Below the pieces are notes generated by a model. That model saw nothing but the letters and a program-made list of their open reading frames with translations, was not told the origin of the DNA and ran no database searches. Positions 8,712-18,398 of a stretch of 64,000 nucleotides of DNA are shown here, piece after piece. Made by a program: the position numbers and the translations under genes. Positions within the stretch are counted from its first letter, which is position 1; each line of letters starts with the position of its first letter. Origin of the DNA: CAWGGS01 sp963822095 (GTDB lineage Bacteria; Desulfobacterota; Desulfobulbia; Desulfobulbales; Desulfocapsaceae). The stretch covers positions 1 to 64,000 of the forward strand of contig CAWGGS010000088.1 in assembly GCA_963822095.1 (NCBI GenBank), read 5' to 3'.

Positions 8712-9527
8712 ATGCGTGTTAAAGATATCTTAGACATCCTCGATCGCATCGCTCCCTTCAAACTCGCAGAAGAGTGGGATAACGTCGGTCTTCTGACGGG
8801 TGGTCTCGAACGGGAAATCACCTCCATTCTGGTCGGTCTTGATCCGACCGGAAGCTTGCTGGATGAGGCAATAGACCGGAAAGCAAATACCGTCATCACC
8901 CACCATCCCCTCATTTTCCACCCTCTTTCAGCGATTACCACCTCTGATCCCACCGGACGGATACTGGAAAAGTCCCTGACCCATCGAATTAACATCATAG
9001 CCTGCCATACAAACCTCGACAGTGCCCAAAACGGTGTCAGCGACATCCTTGCCGAGGCCCTGGGGCTTGAACAAACGACTCCGCTGGTTCAGGAAGTCCC
9101 AGACTCCGGCACCGGCATAGGGAGAATAGGAAATTTAGCCAAAGAAATAGAACAGTCGGTCTTTATGGACAGGCTTTTTCATATCCTGGAGATTGAAGGC
9201 GTCCAGGTAGCCGGCCCGCTTCCGAAAAAAATCCGGCGGGTTGCCGTCTGCGGCGGGAGCGGTTCCGATTTTGCCGAAACGGCATATAAAAACGGAGCCG
9301 ACGTTTACCTTACTGCCGAAGTAAAACACAGCACGGCCAGATGGGCCCAGGAATGCGGTTTTTGTATCATCGACGGAACCCATTACGCCACCGAACAACC
9401 CGTGGTAGATCACCTCGTCGCGCGACTGCAGCAGGCTGCCAAAGAGGAAAAGCTGAAGATAGGCATACATAAGACCCAGACCCAATCACATCCTTTTTTA
9501 TATATGAACAAAAAATCATTTATATAA
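8712..9527 (+). CDS. Nif3-like dinuclear metal centre protein
   Basis: The 271-residue protein belongs to the Nif3/YbgI (DUF34, GTP cyclohydrolase I type 2-like) family. Family motifs are visible: FKLAEEWDNVGLLTGG near the start, metal ligands in ITHHPLIFHPL and ACHTNLDSAQNGV, and the C-terminal ligand region YLTAEVKHS, then IDGTHYATE. Family members form hexameric rings with two metals per subunit; their cellular substrate is still debated. I chose the ATG at 8712 because GGGGAG sits just upstream and the conserved MRVKDILDILDRIAPF begins there. An upstream in-frame start would add a poor 17-residue extension. It leads a plus-strand run with the zinc-ribbon gene 32 bp downstream. Confidence 0.9.
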   Translation: MRVKDILDILDRIAPFKLAEEWDNVGLLTGGLEREITSILVGLDPTGSLLDEAIDRKANTVITHHPLIFHPLSAITTSDPTGRILEKSLTHRINIIACHTNLDSAQNGVSDILAEALGLEQTTPLVQEVPDSGTGIGRIGNLAKEIEQSVFMDRLFHILEIEGVQVAGPLPKKIRRVAVCGGSGSDFAETAYKNGADVYLTAEVKHSTARWAQECGFCIIDGTHYATEQPVVDHLVARLQQAAKEEKLKIGIHKTQTQSHPFLYMNKKSFI

Positions 9528-9559
9528 ATCACCAATCACTTCAAGACAGGAGAAAAACC

Positions 9560-10285
9560 TTGAACGAGCATATAGCACAACTGGTTGCGCTACAGATGAT
9601 CGATTTGGAAATCGATAAGATTGACAACGAAATCAAGCAGGAACAACTTGCCCTTGACGAACGGATTTCCGCCCTTGCCGATAGGGAAGCCCATATTGCC
9701 GAATTCCAGGAAAAAATAACCCAAATGGAAAAGGACAAGCGGACCCTCGAGGACGAGATGACGGACAAGATCGCCCATGTCAGAGACCGGCAATCTAAAA
9801 TGATGCAGGTCCAAACCGGCAGAGAGCAGACTGCACTTTTGAAGGAAATCGAGGACGCGAAGAAAAATGCCAAGGAAAATGAAGACAAAATCATGGAACT
9901 GATGGCAGAGATAGAAAAACTCGTCTCCCAGGTTGAAGAGGAAAAAATGCTGCTCAAGGGAGAAAAAACCCTTGTCGCGGAAGAGACCGAAAAGGTTCGC
10001 GACACCATTGAGACAATCAACAAGGGGAAAAAGACCAAGAGTGCCAAGCGTCAGAAACAGATCAAGGAAATCCAGGACAACTTGCTGAAAAAATACGACA
10101 CCCTGAGGGAGAGGCGTAACGGTCTTGCCGTTGTCAATGTCCTTCAGGGAGTATGTCAGGGGTGTTTCATGAACATTCCCCCGCAGCAGTACAACATGCT
10201 TTTAAAAGGAGACAAAATTTTCGAGTGCCCGACCTGTCAACGCATCATCTATCATCATTCGGTCGAGGAAACTGAACAGGCTTAG
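9560..10285 (+). CDS. coiled-coil protein with C-terminal C4 zinc ribbon
   Basis: About residues 1-180 are a long heptad-rich coiled coil (MNEHIAQLVALQMIDLEIDK onwards, rich in E and K). The C-terminus is a C4 zinc ribbon: GVCQGCFMNIPPQQ, then ECPTCQRIIYH. This layout is the CT398/FlgZ-like family, often found beside Nif3-like genes; proposed roles include trafficking or binding of nucleic acids or sigma factors. Translation starts at TTG 9560 after AGGAGAAAAACC. It lies between the Nif3-like gene and rnpB, a linkage familiar in deltaproteobacterial genomes. No precise function can be assigned. Confidence 0.88.
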   Translation: MNEHIAQLVALQMIDLEIDKIDNEIKQEQLALDERISALADREAHIAEFQEKITQMEKDKRTLEDEMTDKIAHVRDRQSKMMQVQTGREQTALLKEIEDAKKNAKENEDKIMELMAEIEKLVSQVEEEKMLLKGEKTLVAEETEKVRDTIETINKGKKTKSAKRQKQIKEIQDNLLKKYDTLRERRNGLAVVNVLQGVCQGCFMNIPPQQYNMLLKGDKIFECPTCQRIIYHHSVEETEQA

Positions 10286-10478
10286 TGTCATGTCAAGTAT
10301 CAGGTGTTGCAAAATTGCGCCGCTATATTGGTTTCCTGCAAGGCATGACTGAAGGAGTAACGAAGTTCAGGGAAGCAAAAGAAAAACGAGATACGACAGA
10401 TGAGACGTGACTGGACACTCCAGGAGGCAGGAGCATCTTTTTCCTTTCCTCTTTGGATATTTCCAACTACACTGCGCC

Positions 10479-10830
10479 GAGGAGTGGGTGCATGATCGCC
10501 CCGGCCTTTGAGTCGGGGAGGAAAGTCCGAACTCCACAGGGCAGGATGGTTCGTAACACGAACTCCGGGCAACCGGGGGAAAGTGCCACAGAAAAGACAC
10601 CGCCCGGCTTCTACCGGGTAAGGGTGAAATGGTGAGGTAAGAGCTCACCGCGTCTCCGGTGACGGAGACGGCAGGGTAAACCCCATTCGGAGCAAGACCA
10701 AATAGGGAAGCGACAAGGGCGGCCCGTCCATGCTTCCGGGTAGGTTGCATGAGGTGCCAGGCGACCGGCATCCTAGTGAAATGATCATGGCCCTTTTAAG
10801 GGAACAGAATTCGGCTTATAGCCCACTCCT
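10479..10830 (+). ncRNA. rnpB: RNase P RNA, bacterial class A
   Basis: The conserved core is plain. The P1 strand GAGGAGTGGG pairs with the terminal CCCACTCCT. GGAGGAAAGTCCGAACTCC at about 10517 and ACAGGGCAGGATGG give the CR-I region. AACCCCATTCGGAGCAAGACCAAATAGGG and GGCGACCGGCATCCTAG-type segments match the P4/J regions, and the 3' segment contains ACAGAATTCGGCTTATAG. This ribozyme trims 5' leaders of tRNA precursors. The length of about 352 nt is normal, and T residues directly after the P1 strand suggest termination there. Confidence 0.95.
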
Positions 10831-10966
10831 TTTTTCAAAACAATCGCAAGATAAACGTCCACCAACCGATCCGTTGATGAAACCTGGCTATCCAGCACAA
10901 GTGCCGACTGCGGCTGTACTCCCATTTCCTGAAACGGTCACTGTGTTTCTCCCCCAAAACTGATCA

Positions 10967-12169
10967 ATGCCTCGCTCTGCAGCCGCCATAATCCCTGCCG
11001 CCGGATTCGGGACTCGAATGCATCTCGACCACCCGAAACAGTATCATCTCCTGGCCGGAACCCCCATTCTCGTCCATTCCGTCCGCAGGTTCAAAGACAA
11101 CGCGCATATCGGCCGGATAGTCATCGTCGTCCCTGCCGATTTTCAAGAGATGACCAAAGACCTGCTGGACCGGTATGGTCTTTGGGACTCCTCCCTGGAC
11201 GTTATCGCCGGAGGTGTAAGGAGGCAGGATTCGGTTTTAAACGGTCTCAATCTTCTCGATGACTCCACCGGGGTCGTGCTGGTCCACGACGGAGCCAGAC
11301 CCCTTGTTTCCAAGGAACTCATCAATAGATGCTATGAAGGTGCCCTCCTTCACGGTGCCGTGATTGCTGCGATCCCGGTCAAGGATACCTTAAAACGGTG
11401 CGACCAAGACCGCAACATCCTGTCGACAGTCGACCGCGGAGAACTCTGGCAGGCCCAGACCCCGCAGGCAGCTCAATATCGCTTGCTCAAACGTGCCTAT
11501 GACCTGATCGAAGATCGGGATGTAACCGACGAAGCCTCGCTTCTCGAATCGGCAGGTATTCCGGTTAAGGTTGTGGAAGGTACCGAGACCAATTTCAAAA
11601 TCACCAGACCGCAGGACCTGATCATCGCTGAAAAAATCATGCAGACATCTACCTCGAAACATCCCCGCATCGGCCATGGGTTTGATGCCCACCGTTTGGT
11701 TCCAAACCGGAAACTGATCCTTGGGGGTGTAGAAATTCCCTATGATTTGGGCCTTGCCGGTCATTCAGACGCCGATGTCCTGACCCACGCCCTTTGCGAT
11801 GCCCTTTTGGGAGCCATGGGAGAAGGAGACATCGGCAGACATTTTCCGGATACCGATGCCCGGTACAAAGATGTCTCTTCACTTTCACTTTTGGAACACG
11901 TTGCAGGCCTTGCTCTAAAAAGAGGATTTTGCCTGGGAAATGCCGATATCACCCTTGTCTGCCAGGCGCCGAAAATTGCACCTTTTATCCAGGAAATGAC
12001 TCAAAATCTGGCCCGAGCCTGCCGCAGCCAAAGTGACCGGATCAACGTTAAGGCCACAACCACCGAAAAGATGGGATATCCTGGCCGAGGGGAAGGAATT
12101 AGCTGCCATGCAGTTGTTCTGATGGAAGAAACTCAACCAAACACTGCCCATGACAACTCCACCAATTGA
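10967..12169 (+). CDS. ispDF: bifunctional IspD/IspF isoprenoid enzyme
   Basis: The 400-residue fusion has IspD at about residues 1-225 (AAIIPAAGFGTRM nucleotide-binding loop, VLVHDGARPLV) and IspF at about 232-395 (RIGHGFDAHRLV, GHSDADVLTHALCDALLGA, DIGRHFPDTD, TTTEKMGYPGRGEG). It catalyses CTP-dependent activation of methylerythritol phosphate and, after IspE, closure to the cyclic diphosphate, two non-consecutive steps of the MEP pathway. Such fusions are common in alpha, delta and epsilon proteobacteria. Its last 20 bases overlap the following peptidase gene, indicating coupled translation. All visible metal-binding residues are intact. Confidence 0.96.
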   Translation: MPRSAAAIIPAAGFGTRMHLDHPKQYHLLAGTPILVHSVRRFKDNAHIGRIVIVVPADFQEMTKDLLDRYGLWDSSLDVIAGGVRRQDSVLNGLNLLDDSTGVVLVHDGARPLVSKELINRCYEGALLHGAVIAAIPVKDTLKRCDQDRNILSTVDRGELWQAQTPQAAQYRLLKRAYDLIEDRDVTDEASLLESAGIPVKVVEGTETNFKITRPQDLIIAEKIMQTSTSKHPRIGHGFDAHRLVPNRKLILGGVEIPYDLGLAGHSDADVLTHALCDALLGAMGEGDIGRHFPDTDARYKDVSSLSLLEHVAGLALKRGFCLGNADITLVCQAPKIAPFIQEMTQNLARACRSQSDRINVKATTTEKMGYPGRGEGISCHAVVLMEETQPNTAHDNSTN

Positions 12170-13307
12170 TACAAAACGACTTGCTGAAACCTTTATCCGT
12201 CTCTGTGAAACCGATAGCCCTTCACGGCGCGAGGGTAAAATGGCCGACCTGCTGCGTGATGTTTTCCGGAAACTGAAGGCCGACACGATTGAAGAGGACG
12301 ATTCGGCAGAAAAAACCGGTTCGGAAGTCGGCAACCTGGTCGTCCGATTCAAGGGTAACGACTCCACTAAAGTCCCACTTTTTTTCTCCTGTCATATGGA
12401 CACGGTGGAACCTGGAGTTGGTGTAAAGGTGCATTATGACGGGAACCGCTTCACCAGCGTCGGGGACACTATCCTGGGCTCGGACGACAAATCGGGAATC
12501 GCCGCACTGATCGAGCTTATGACAATCCTGGGTGAAGGGAAAACACCCCATGGACCAATCGAGCTCATCTTCACGACCTGTGAGGAGATCGGACTGCTGG
12601 GGGCCAAGAACTTCGCCCCGGAGCGGATCCACGCCCGATATGGTTATGCCCTGGACACCACGGGTATTGACCGCATCATCACCGGCGCCCCTGCTGCCAA
12701 CAGGATCAATCTGCATATCCACGGACTGGCCGCCCACGCCGGCCTCAATCCGGAACAGGGCATCAGTTCTTTCTGTATTGCCGCCAAAGCCATTACCGAA
12801 CTGAACCTGGGCAGGTTGGATCATGATTCCACCGCCAATATCGGTCGTATGTGCGGAGGCGTTGCCACCAACATCGTCCCGGCCCTCCTGACGCTGGAAG
12901 GTGAAGTCCGCAGCCATTCGCCCGAGAAGCTGGCCATGCATACGGATACCCTCATTTCCATTTTTCAAAAAACCGTGGAGACATGGCCGAGAGCCAGCGA
13001 GCCCGACCAGGCGGACATCCCCCGTCTCGAATACGAAATCCTACCGGAATACCCTGTCATGGCCTTGGGAGAAGACGATCCGGTAGTGACGAGAATCAGA
13101 GAGGCCGGAATTAAGGCGGGGAAGAATCTCGAGTTTCTGATAGCAGGCGGTGGCAGTGATGCAAATATTTTCAACAGCTACGGTCTTTCGACCGCCATCG
13201 TTGCTACCGGTATGAACAATGTCCATACCATCGATGAGTACCTTGAATTCAAAGATCTGGTACATCTGACCGAGCTTCTCTATGCGGTAGTGGTCAGCGC
13301 TGACTGA
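12150..13307 (+). CDS. M20-family peptidase, PepT-like
   Basis: The 385-residue zinc peptidase shows the M20 metal sites in order: FFSCHMDTVEPG, ILGSDDKSGIAALIEL, the catalytic Glu pair in TCEEIGLLGAKNF, and YALDTTGID, with GGGSDANIF near the end. M20 relatives of this sort are annotated as peptidase T-like or tripeptidase-like cytosolic aminopeptidases. The ATG lies inside the end of ispDF, so the two are co-translated. Substrate preference cannot be told from sequence; the dimerisation domain appears complete. Confidence 0.9.
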   Translation: MTTPPIDTKRLAETFIRLCETDSPSRREGKMADLLRDVFRKLKADTIEEDDSAEKTGSEVGNLVVRFKGNDSTKVPLFFSCHMDTVEPGVGVKVHYDGNRFTSVGDTILGSDDKSGIAALIELMTILGEGKTPHGPIELIFTTCEEIGLLGAKNFAPERIHARYGYALDTTGIDRIITGAPAANRINLHIHGLAAHAGLNPEQGISSFCIAAKAITELNLGRLDHDSTANIGRMCGGVATNIVPALLTLEGEVRSHSPEKLAMHTDTLISIFQKTVETWPRASEPDQADIPRLEYEILPEYPVMALGEDDPVVTRIREAGIKAGKNLEFLIAGGGSDANIFNSYGLSTAIVATGMNNVHTIDEYLEFKDLVHLTELLYAVVVSAD

Positions 13308-13413
13308 CGAAAAACCTCGGCCGGAACATAACAGTTGTGGAAAAAAACGACTTGCCATCGCTTTCTTGTTGTCTTTCTGAAAGACTTATAATAAATCTTA
13401 CCCATTGAGTTTA

Positions 13414-13452
13414 AGAGAAAGGCACAAAGAGAAACTTCTTTGTGCCTTTCTC
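13414..13452. terminator. strong hairpin, probable terminator after the peptidase gene
   Basis: GAGAAAGGCACAAAG and CTTTGTGCCTTTCTC form a perfect 15-bp stem with an 8-nt loop, followed by a T-rich stretch. It separates the peptidase gene from purF. Confidence 0.75.
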
Positions 13453-13546
13453 ATTTATTCCTGTACAAGCTTTTGCATGACTTCTATCTCTATAAAACAA
13501 CAAATCAAATCTTGATACAGGAAATAGAAGACCAGAAGGAAATCAC

Positions 13547-14971
13547 ATGATACATAACGTTTACCAAACAGACCACTCCGGACACCCGAAGCATGAATGC
13601 GGTGTTTGCGGCATCTTCAACCATACAGATGCCTCAAGGCTCACCTACTTTGGCCTTTACGCTTTACAGCACAGAGGGCAGGAGAGTGCGGGAATTGTTT
13701 CGTCAGACGGGAAAAAGGTCTTTATCCATAAAGATATGGGCCTCGTTCCTGAGGTCTTTTCGGAATCAAACCTAGAAAAGTTGTCCGGACGCATGGCCAT
13801 CGGGCATGTGCGATATTCCACGACCGGTGCTTCCAATATCATCAATACCCAGCCCCTTATGGTGACGCATAAGGGCATGACCCTGGCAGTCGCCCACAAC
13901 GGCAATCTTGTCAACTCCATTGCCCTGAGGAGTGACCTTGAAACAAGGGGCTCCATCTTTCAGACCAGCATGGACAGCGAGATCGTCCTTCATCTTATGG
14001 CGCGCTCGATCCACAAGGGATTGGAAACATCCCTGCAGGAGTCCTTCACCGCTTTGAAGGGGGCCTATTCCCTTCTGATGATGACCCAGGATACCTTGGT
14101 TGCCGTCAGGGATCCCGACGGTTTCCGCCCCCTCTGTCTGGGCAAACTGAATAATGGCGGATTGATGGTCGCCTCGGAAACCTGTGCCCTCGATCTGGTT
14201 GGGGCCCAGTATATACGGGACATTGCGCCGGGAGAGGTCCTGATCATCAATAATGATGGGATGAAATCCCTCTATCCCTGGCCGAAGCAGCATACCAATT
14301 TCTGCATTTTCGAGCAGGTCTATTTTGCCCGTCCGGACTCCGATATCTTCGGCATCAATGTCTATCAGACCAGAAAACGGATGGGTGAAATCCTTGCCCG
14401 GGAGTGTCTCCTCGAAGGCGACTTTGTCATGCCGTTTCCGGATTCAGGCAACTATGCCGCTATCGGTTACTCCCAGGCTTCTGGGATTCCTTTGGAGATG
14501 GGCGTTATTCGCAACCATTATGTTGGCCGCACATTTATCCAGCCCACCCAGTCCATGCGTGATTTCAATGTCAGGGTAAAACTGAATCCGGTCCGCTCTT
14601 TGATTAAGGATAAGCGTGTTATCATCATCGAAGACTCGGTCATCAGGGGCACAACAGGCAAAAGCCGGGTCCGTTCCCTCAGGGATGCTGGAGCCAAAGA
14701 AGTCCATATGCTCGTCAGTTGTCCTCCGACTAAAAACGCCTGTTTTTATGGAATCGATTTCCCATCATCCACCGAGCTGATTGCCTCGAAAAATTCGGTT
14801 AAGGAAATAGCAAACTATCTTGGATTGGACTCGATGTACTACCTCAGCCTGGAAGGACTGGTTGAGGCAACAGGATTGACCCACAAGGACTTCTGCCTGG
14901 CCTGTTATAACGGATTGTATCCGATCCCGCCGGACCCTTCCTTCCATAAAGACGCGCTCAACGGCAACTGA
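13547..14971 (+). CDS. purF: amidophosphoribosyltransferase
   Basis: The 474-residue enzyme performs the first committed step of purine synthesis, moving glutamine amide nitrogen to PRPP. A propeptide of 17 residues precedes the catalytic Cys18 (HECGVCGIFNH). The Ntn glutaminase domain contains LYALQHRGQESAGI. The phosphoribosyltransferase domain has the PRPP loop VIIIEDSVIRGTTGK. Cysteines in SCPPTKNACFYGID and DFCLACYNGLYPI match the oxygen-sensitive 4Fe-4S site of Bacillus-type PurF, which fits an anaerobe. It is flanked by hairpins on both sides and appears monocistronic. The start is supported by AGAAGGAAATCAC upstream. Confidence 0.97.
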   Translation: MIHNVYQTDHSGHPKHECGVCGIFNHTDASRLTYFGLYALQHRGQESAGIVSSDGKKVFIHKDMGLVPEVFSESNLEKLSGRMAIGHVRYSTTGASNIINTQPLMVTHKGMTLAVAHNGNLVNSIALRSDLETRGSIFQTSMDSEIVLHLMARSIHKGLETSLQESFTALKGAYSLLMMTQDTLVAVRDPDGFRPLCLGKLNNGGLMVASETCALDLVGAQYIRDIAPGEVLIINNDGMKSLYPWPKQHTNFCIFEQVYFARPDSDIFGINVYQTRKRMGEILARECLLEGDFVMPFPDSGNYAAIGYSQASGIPLEMGVIRNHYVGRTFIQPTQSMRDFNVRVKLNPVRSLIKDKRVIIIEDSVIRGTTGKSRVRSLRDAGAKEVHMLVSCPPTKNACFYGIDFPSSTELIASKNSVKEIANYLGLDSMYYLSLEGLVEATGLTHKDFCLACYNGLYPIPPDPSFHKDALNGN

Positions 14972-14978
14972 ACCGAAC

Positions 14979-15017
14979 AAGGCCTTTGCAATTATTCGCA
15001 AAGGCCTTTTGATTTTT
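14979..15017 (+). terminator. Rho-independent terminator of purF
   Basis: AAGGCCTTTGC and GCAAAGGCCTT form an 11-bp stem, followed by TTGATTTTTATT. Confidence 0.85.
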
Positions 15018-15416
15018 ATTGACGGATCTCTTCCAACCCGCCGTTCATGAAAACCACGGAGAGGCGTATACTTATGTATACAACTTTCCGGGTTGTGATA
15101 ATATGCGGAAATAAAATGTTATTTTCAGTTTTCTTCCCGTTTATATTCCGGAGAATCCGGAATATAAGAAGTCTGAATTCAGTAGAAAATCAAACAAAGA
15201 CAACCTATCTGGCTCCTGACTCATGAATTCTTGCAGCGGGTATTAAATAGCGATTCGTTCGATAGTTGCAACGCAATTACAACCAAATATGCCAACGCGG
15301 AAAGTTGTGTTATGTAGTTAATAGAGTAAATTTATGCGATGATTTTCCTGTTGGCACAGGAGGACTCTTTGTACCCGTAGTGAGTCGGTTATTCCCGTGT
15401 CTTTCAATCCTTCGGG
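15018..15416. other. intergenic region with two palindromes
   Basis: I see no gene here. A perfect 12-bp stem with a 3-nt loop (TTATATTCCGGA against TCCGGAATATAA) spans 15141-15167. A smaller palindrome, GTATAC-TTAT-GTATAC, spans 15065-15080. Either may be a regulator site or a structured end of the convergent transcripts. Confidence 0.5.
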
Positions 15417-16358
15417 CTAAATGCGGCAGACAACACAATTTTTACCGCTGTCTTTCGCCTCTTGCATTGCCTGTACCGCTCGTTTCTTAATCTTTTCTCC
15501 ATCCTTTTCCGGAGACAGACTCATATTCCGGTGACAGGAAACGATGCCGATCGAAAGCGTAACAGCACTATAATTCCCTTCTACAAACCGAAGCAGGATG
15601 CGTTGAACAATCTCTGTTGCCTGAGTCGCTGTGGTCTGCGGCAGCAGAACAGCAAATTCATCCCCACCGAGGCGGAAGGCCTGATCGACATTGCAACGGG
15701 TGCACTCCTGAAGTATTTTCCCCAGCGATATAAGTATGGCATCACCATAGCGATGGCCCCGGGTCTTGTTGTATTCCCTCAGGTTGTCCACATCGATAAT
15801 GGCCAGATACAGCCCATAAGACTGCCTGCGCGCCCGCTCGACCTCTCCCGTGAAACGTGACTCAAAAGCCCTTCGATTCAGTAGTGAAGTCAGGCCGTCA
15901 CACATGGACAGGAGCTCAAGCTCACGAACCAATTGTCGCTCGCGGAAGGCTCGGGCAAGCTTTGCCTCAAGCTCGGAATTATCTATTGGTTTTCGTATAA
16001 AATCGATTGCACCGGCTTTTATAACCTCGGCATGTCGAATACTATCATCCGGGTCCGTTGTCAGGATAACCTCGGTCCCGGGGGAGTTCTCCTGAATATT
16101 TTTCAGCAATTCCATGCCATCTATATCCGGACTGATTATATTGGAGAGAACCAGATCACATTTGGTTTTGGCTAGAATTTCGAGAGCCTCCTCACCGCTG
16201 GAAGCAACAGTACAGTGAAACCCCAGAGACGAAATCAGCACGCTGAGTGACATCCGGGCGAGGTCATCATTATCAACAATCAGTATGGTGGCGGGATGTT
16301 TATTTGGTTCCATTGCGATGTTATGAATTGGCAAAAAAGATTCAGGAGTCTCTCTCAT
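15417..16358 (-). CDS. diguanylate cyclase with degenerate receiver domain
   Basis: The 313-residue protein has a receiver-like domain (about 22-140) and a GGDEF domain (about 150-310, RLGGDEFAVLLPQ at 229-241). GGDEF enzymes make cyclic-di-GMP. The receiver has the acidic pocket (IVDNDD) and the switch Lys (IRKP), but the phospho-acceptor Asp is replaced by Asn73 (CDLVLSNIISPDIDG). It therefore probably cannot be phosphorylated in the usual way. The active site lacks an obvious upstream RxxD inhibitory site. It is divergent from an HD-domain gene. A later in-frame ATG (residue 16) would also keep both domains. Confidence 0.9.
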   Translation of the reverse strand: MRETPESFLPIHNIAMEPNKHPATILIVDNDDLARMSLSVLISSLGFHCTVASSGEEALEILAKTKCDLVLSNIISPDIDGMELLKNIQENSPGTEVILTTDPDDSIRHAEVIKAGAIDFIRKPIDNSELEAKLARAFRERQLVRELELLSMCDGLTSLLNRRAFESRFTGEVERARRQSYGLYLAIIDVDNLREYNKTRGHRYGDAILISLGKILQECTRCNVDQAFRLGGDEFAVLLPQTTATQATEIVQRILLRFVEGNYSAVTLSIGIVSCHRNMSLSPEKDGEKIKKRAVQAMQEAKDSGKNCVVCRI

Positions 16359-16661
16359 TGTCCGCCTTGATGCCTATACATCGGTGGTAAGACTACATGT
16401 AAAAGCAAACAAAGTCCAGATGAACTCACTCTTTTTCTCTTTTTTCTCCCAATATCCTGCCTTTTTACCTTTCCCATCTCTTCAATAATTTTTCATTACC
16501 GTATTATCTTTGTCAAATTGGGATTCATGACACTTGCATTGTATTACCCTGCATACTAAAATAGCTGGAAGATTGAGAGAAAGAGGAAGGACCATCAGGC
16601 TGGAAAAATACGTACATTGGATTTGGCGGCTACATGAAACAATTTTTAAGGACGGATAATC
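16359..16661. other. divergent intergenic region
   Basis: This holds the promoters of the divergent GGDEF and HD genes. TTGTCA at about 16513 and AT-rich stretches are compatible with sigma-70 boxes, but none is convincing. No gene is visible. Confidence 0.4.
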
Positions 16662-17576
16662 TTGCCCATTATCGATAATATCCAGCTTGCATCAATCTTT
16701 GATACGGGGGAAACCGATAATCCCCTGGATGAGATATTGACGCTTGTTGGTGCTACAAATCCAAATGCCGATAAAGAATTTATCCGGCAAATCCACTATC
16801 ATATTAAAGAAATTTTTGCAGGGGAATCTCCCGGCTTTCAGGCAAGTTCTACCAAATATCATAACCTGCGCCACACCCAGAGTGTCGCCTTGGCAACCAT
16901 CAGGCTCATACACGGTCTGATGCTCGACAATCATCGTTTTCCACCCCATATCATCGAACAGTGCCTTCTCTGTGCCTATTTCCATGATACAGGTCTTCTT
17001 CTCCAGACATCTGAAACAGCCGATTCAGGTGCCAGCTACACCAGGTATCACGAAGCACGGTCCATCAAATTTTTAAACCAATATCTCGACAACCGTAAAT
17101 CCCAGATTAATTTGCGCAACGACTGCGCAACGATCATCAAATTCACCAATCTCCGGATAGATCCCAATACGCTTACTCCATCAACGGCAGAGATCAAACT
17201 CAGCGGACAAATAGTGGGTTCAGCCGATATCTTGGCCCAAATGGCGAATCGTTACTATCTTGAAAGTCTGCCCTTACTCTATCAGGAACATCTCCTGGGA
17301 GGTGTCCAGGAGCATTCTTCGGAACTGGAGTTGATGAAAAAGACCGCTGACTTTTATGAAAACGTTATTGAGAAAAGATTGCAGGAAACCTTCGGCAATA
17401 TCGCCGCATCGATGCGGACCCATTTTCTCAACCGCTGGCAGATTGACCAGGACCTGTATCGTTCAAATATTTCAAAAAATATCGATTATTTAAATAAGGT
17501 TATAACCCGCTGCAAGGTAGAAATAAAGTGTCTGGAGAAATATCTTCGACGCACTCCTCCACCAGATCAATTCTAA
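16662..17576 (+). CDS. HD-domain phosphohydrolase-like protein
   Basis: The 304-residue protein carries an HD-type metal site: YHNLRHTQSVALATIRLIHG (first His region), then CLLCAYFHDTGLLL with the paired His-Asp, then RYHEARS and a later Asp (GSADILAQMANRYYLE). HD proteins hydrolyse nucleotides or cyclic dinucleotides, but the HD-GYP signature is absent, so cyclic-di-GMP hydrolysis should not be assumed. Translation likely starts at TTG 16662 after AAGGACGG. The C-terminal region is helical. It is divergent from the GGDEF gene, suggesting shared control; the substrate is unknown. Confidence 0.75.
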   Translation: MPIIDNIQLASIFDTGETDNPLDEILTLVGATNPNADKEFIRQIHYHIKEIFAGESPGFQASSTKYHNLRHTQSVALATIRLIHGLMLDNHRFPPHIIEQCLLCAYFHDTGLLLQTSETADSGASYTRYHEARSIKFLNQYLDNRKSQINLRNDCATIIKFTNLRIDPNTLTPSTAEIKLSGQIVGSADILAQMANRYYLESLPLLYQEHLLGGVQEHSSELELMKKTADFYENVIEKRLQETFGNIAASMRTHFLNRWQIDQDLYRSNISKNIDYLNKVITRCKVEIKCLEKYLRRTPPPDQF

Positions 17577-17587
17577 ATCGATCCCCC

Positions 17588-17791
17588 TTACTTTTGACGC
17601 GGGTCTCTTCCCGTTTCAAACATTTCAAACAGATCATAAAAAACCCTGGCAATGGCACTAAAATGAGTTACTGCTCCCGAGCTTGCATATGCTTTGGTGA
17701 TTTCCATGGCCTTTGCCATACTTTCCAGACTTTCTGATTCCTGGGGGTTTTTTAATGCCCCGACAAGTTTTTCACCGACATCTGCTTCCAT
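17588..17791 (-). CDS. small hypothetical protein
   Basis: The 67-residue protein begins MEADVGEKLVGALKNPQESE. The ATG at 17791 follows AGGAGAGAAA, a strong ribosome site that favours it over an upstream in-frame start. It is predicted to be mostly helical, with a charged N-terminus and a hydrophobic patch (THFSAIARVFYDLFEMFE). It is convergent with the HD gene, ending 12 bp from its stop. No family is recognised. Confidence 0.5.
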   Translation of the reverse strand: MEADVGEKLVGALKNPQESESLESMAKAMEITKAYASSGAVTHFSAIARVFYDLFEMFETGRDPRQK

Positions 17792-18397
17792 TTTCTCTCC
17801 TGATTCTCGCGTGGCAGGTAAAGATCTGCCTTTCTGCTCAATACGAAAAAGGCTCAATCCCGTCTGCGGTACCTATAAATTCAGATATCCCGCTCCCCTT
17901 ATAACGAAAAATGGACGAGTCCACAAGCCCTCTTGCCATCAACGCAATCGGTAATGTGTTTGGCCATGACTGCAGGCAATGCGCAGCCAGCTAGACGAGA
18001 AGAACCCGTGCATCCCTCCATCCCGAATCCAAAGCGCGGTCCATATACTTTTGTCTCTCCAGGGCACGGGCTTTGCCATGCCGGAGCACTGAGTTTTTAC
18101 GCAGCCTATCGGAATACAAGGGGATGCCAGGAAATACGTGTTACAATTAGGCGAAAAGACATTAACGCCATTTTCATTTATCGGCATTCATTTTACATCA
18201 ATACACATATTATCGCCTAGGTATCTGCTGATGAGGTTTAATTTCCAATCTCCGGAAATCACCGGTCTTGACGCTCCAGTTGACGGCAGAGAAATGACGT
18301 TACCGTTTCCGGATTGCGGGAAGAATCGACTTTGCCACATCAAAGTCTGGGCTTTCATGTTTAATTGTGGCTGGCCGATTTGGTACAATCATGTTGA
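17792..18397. other. intergenic region, no gene seen
   Basis: About 600 bp separate the small ORF from the PilZ gene. Frames here are short and lack ribosome sites. Its right end carries copy A of a dispersed motif (18351-18398). Confidence 0.4.
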
Positions 18398-18398
18398 T
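18351..18398 (+). repeat. dispersed intergenic motif, copy A
   Basis: This block begins GCTTTCATGTTTAATTG and continues TGGCTGGCCGATTTGGT. It matches the blocks at 20438 and 22490 over about 35 bases. Confidence 0.7.

Noticed and set aside
16662..17576. HD-GYP cyclic-di-GMP phosphodiesterase
   Set aside because: The HD pair is present but the GYP motif is not seen, so this specific activity was not assigned.
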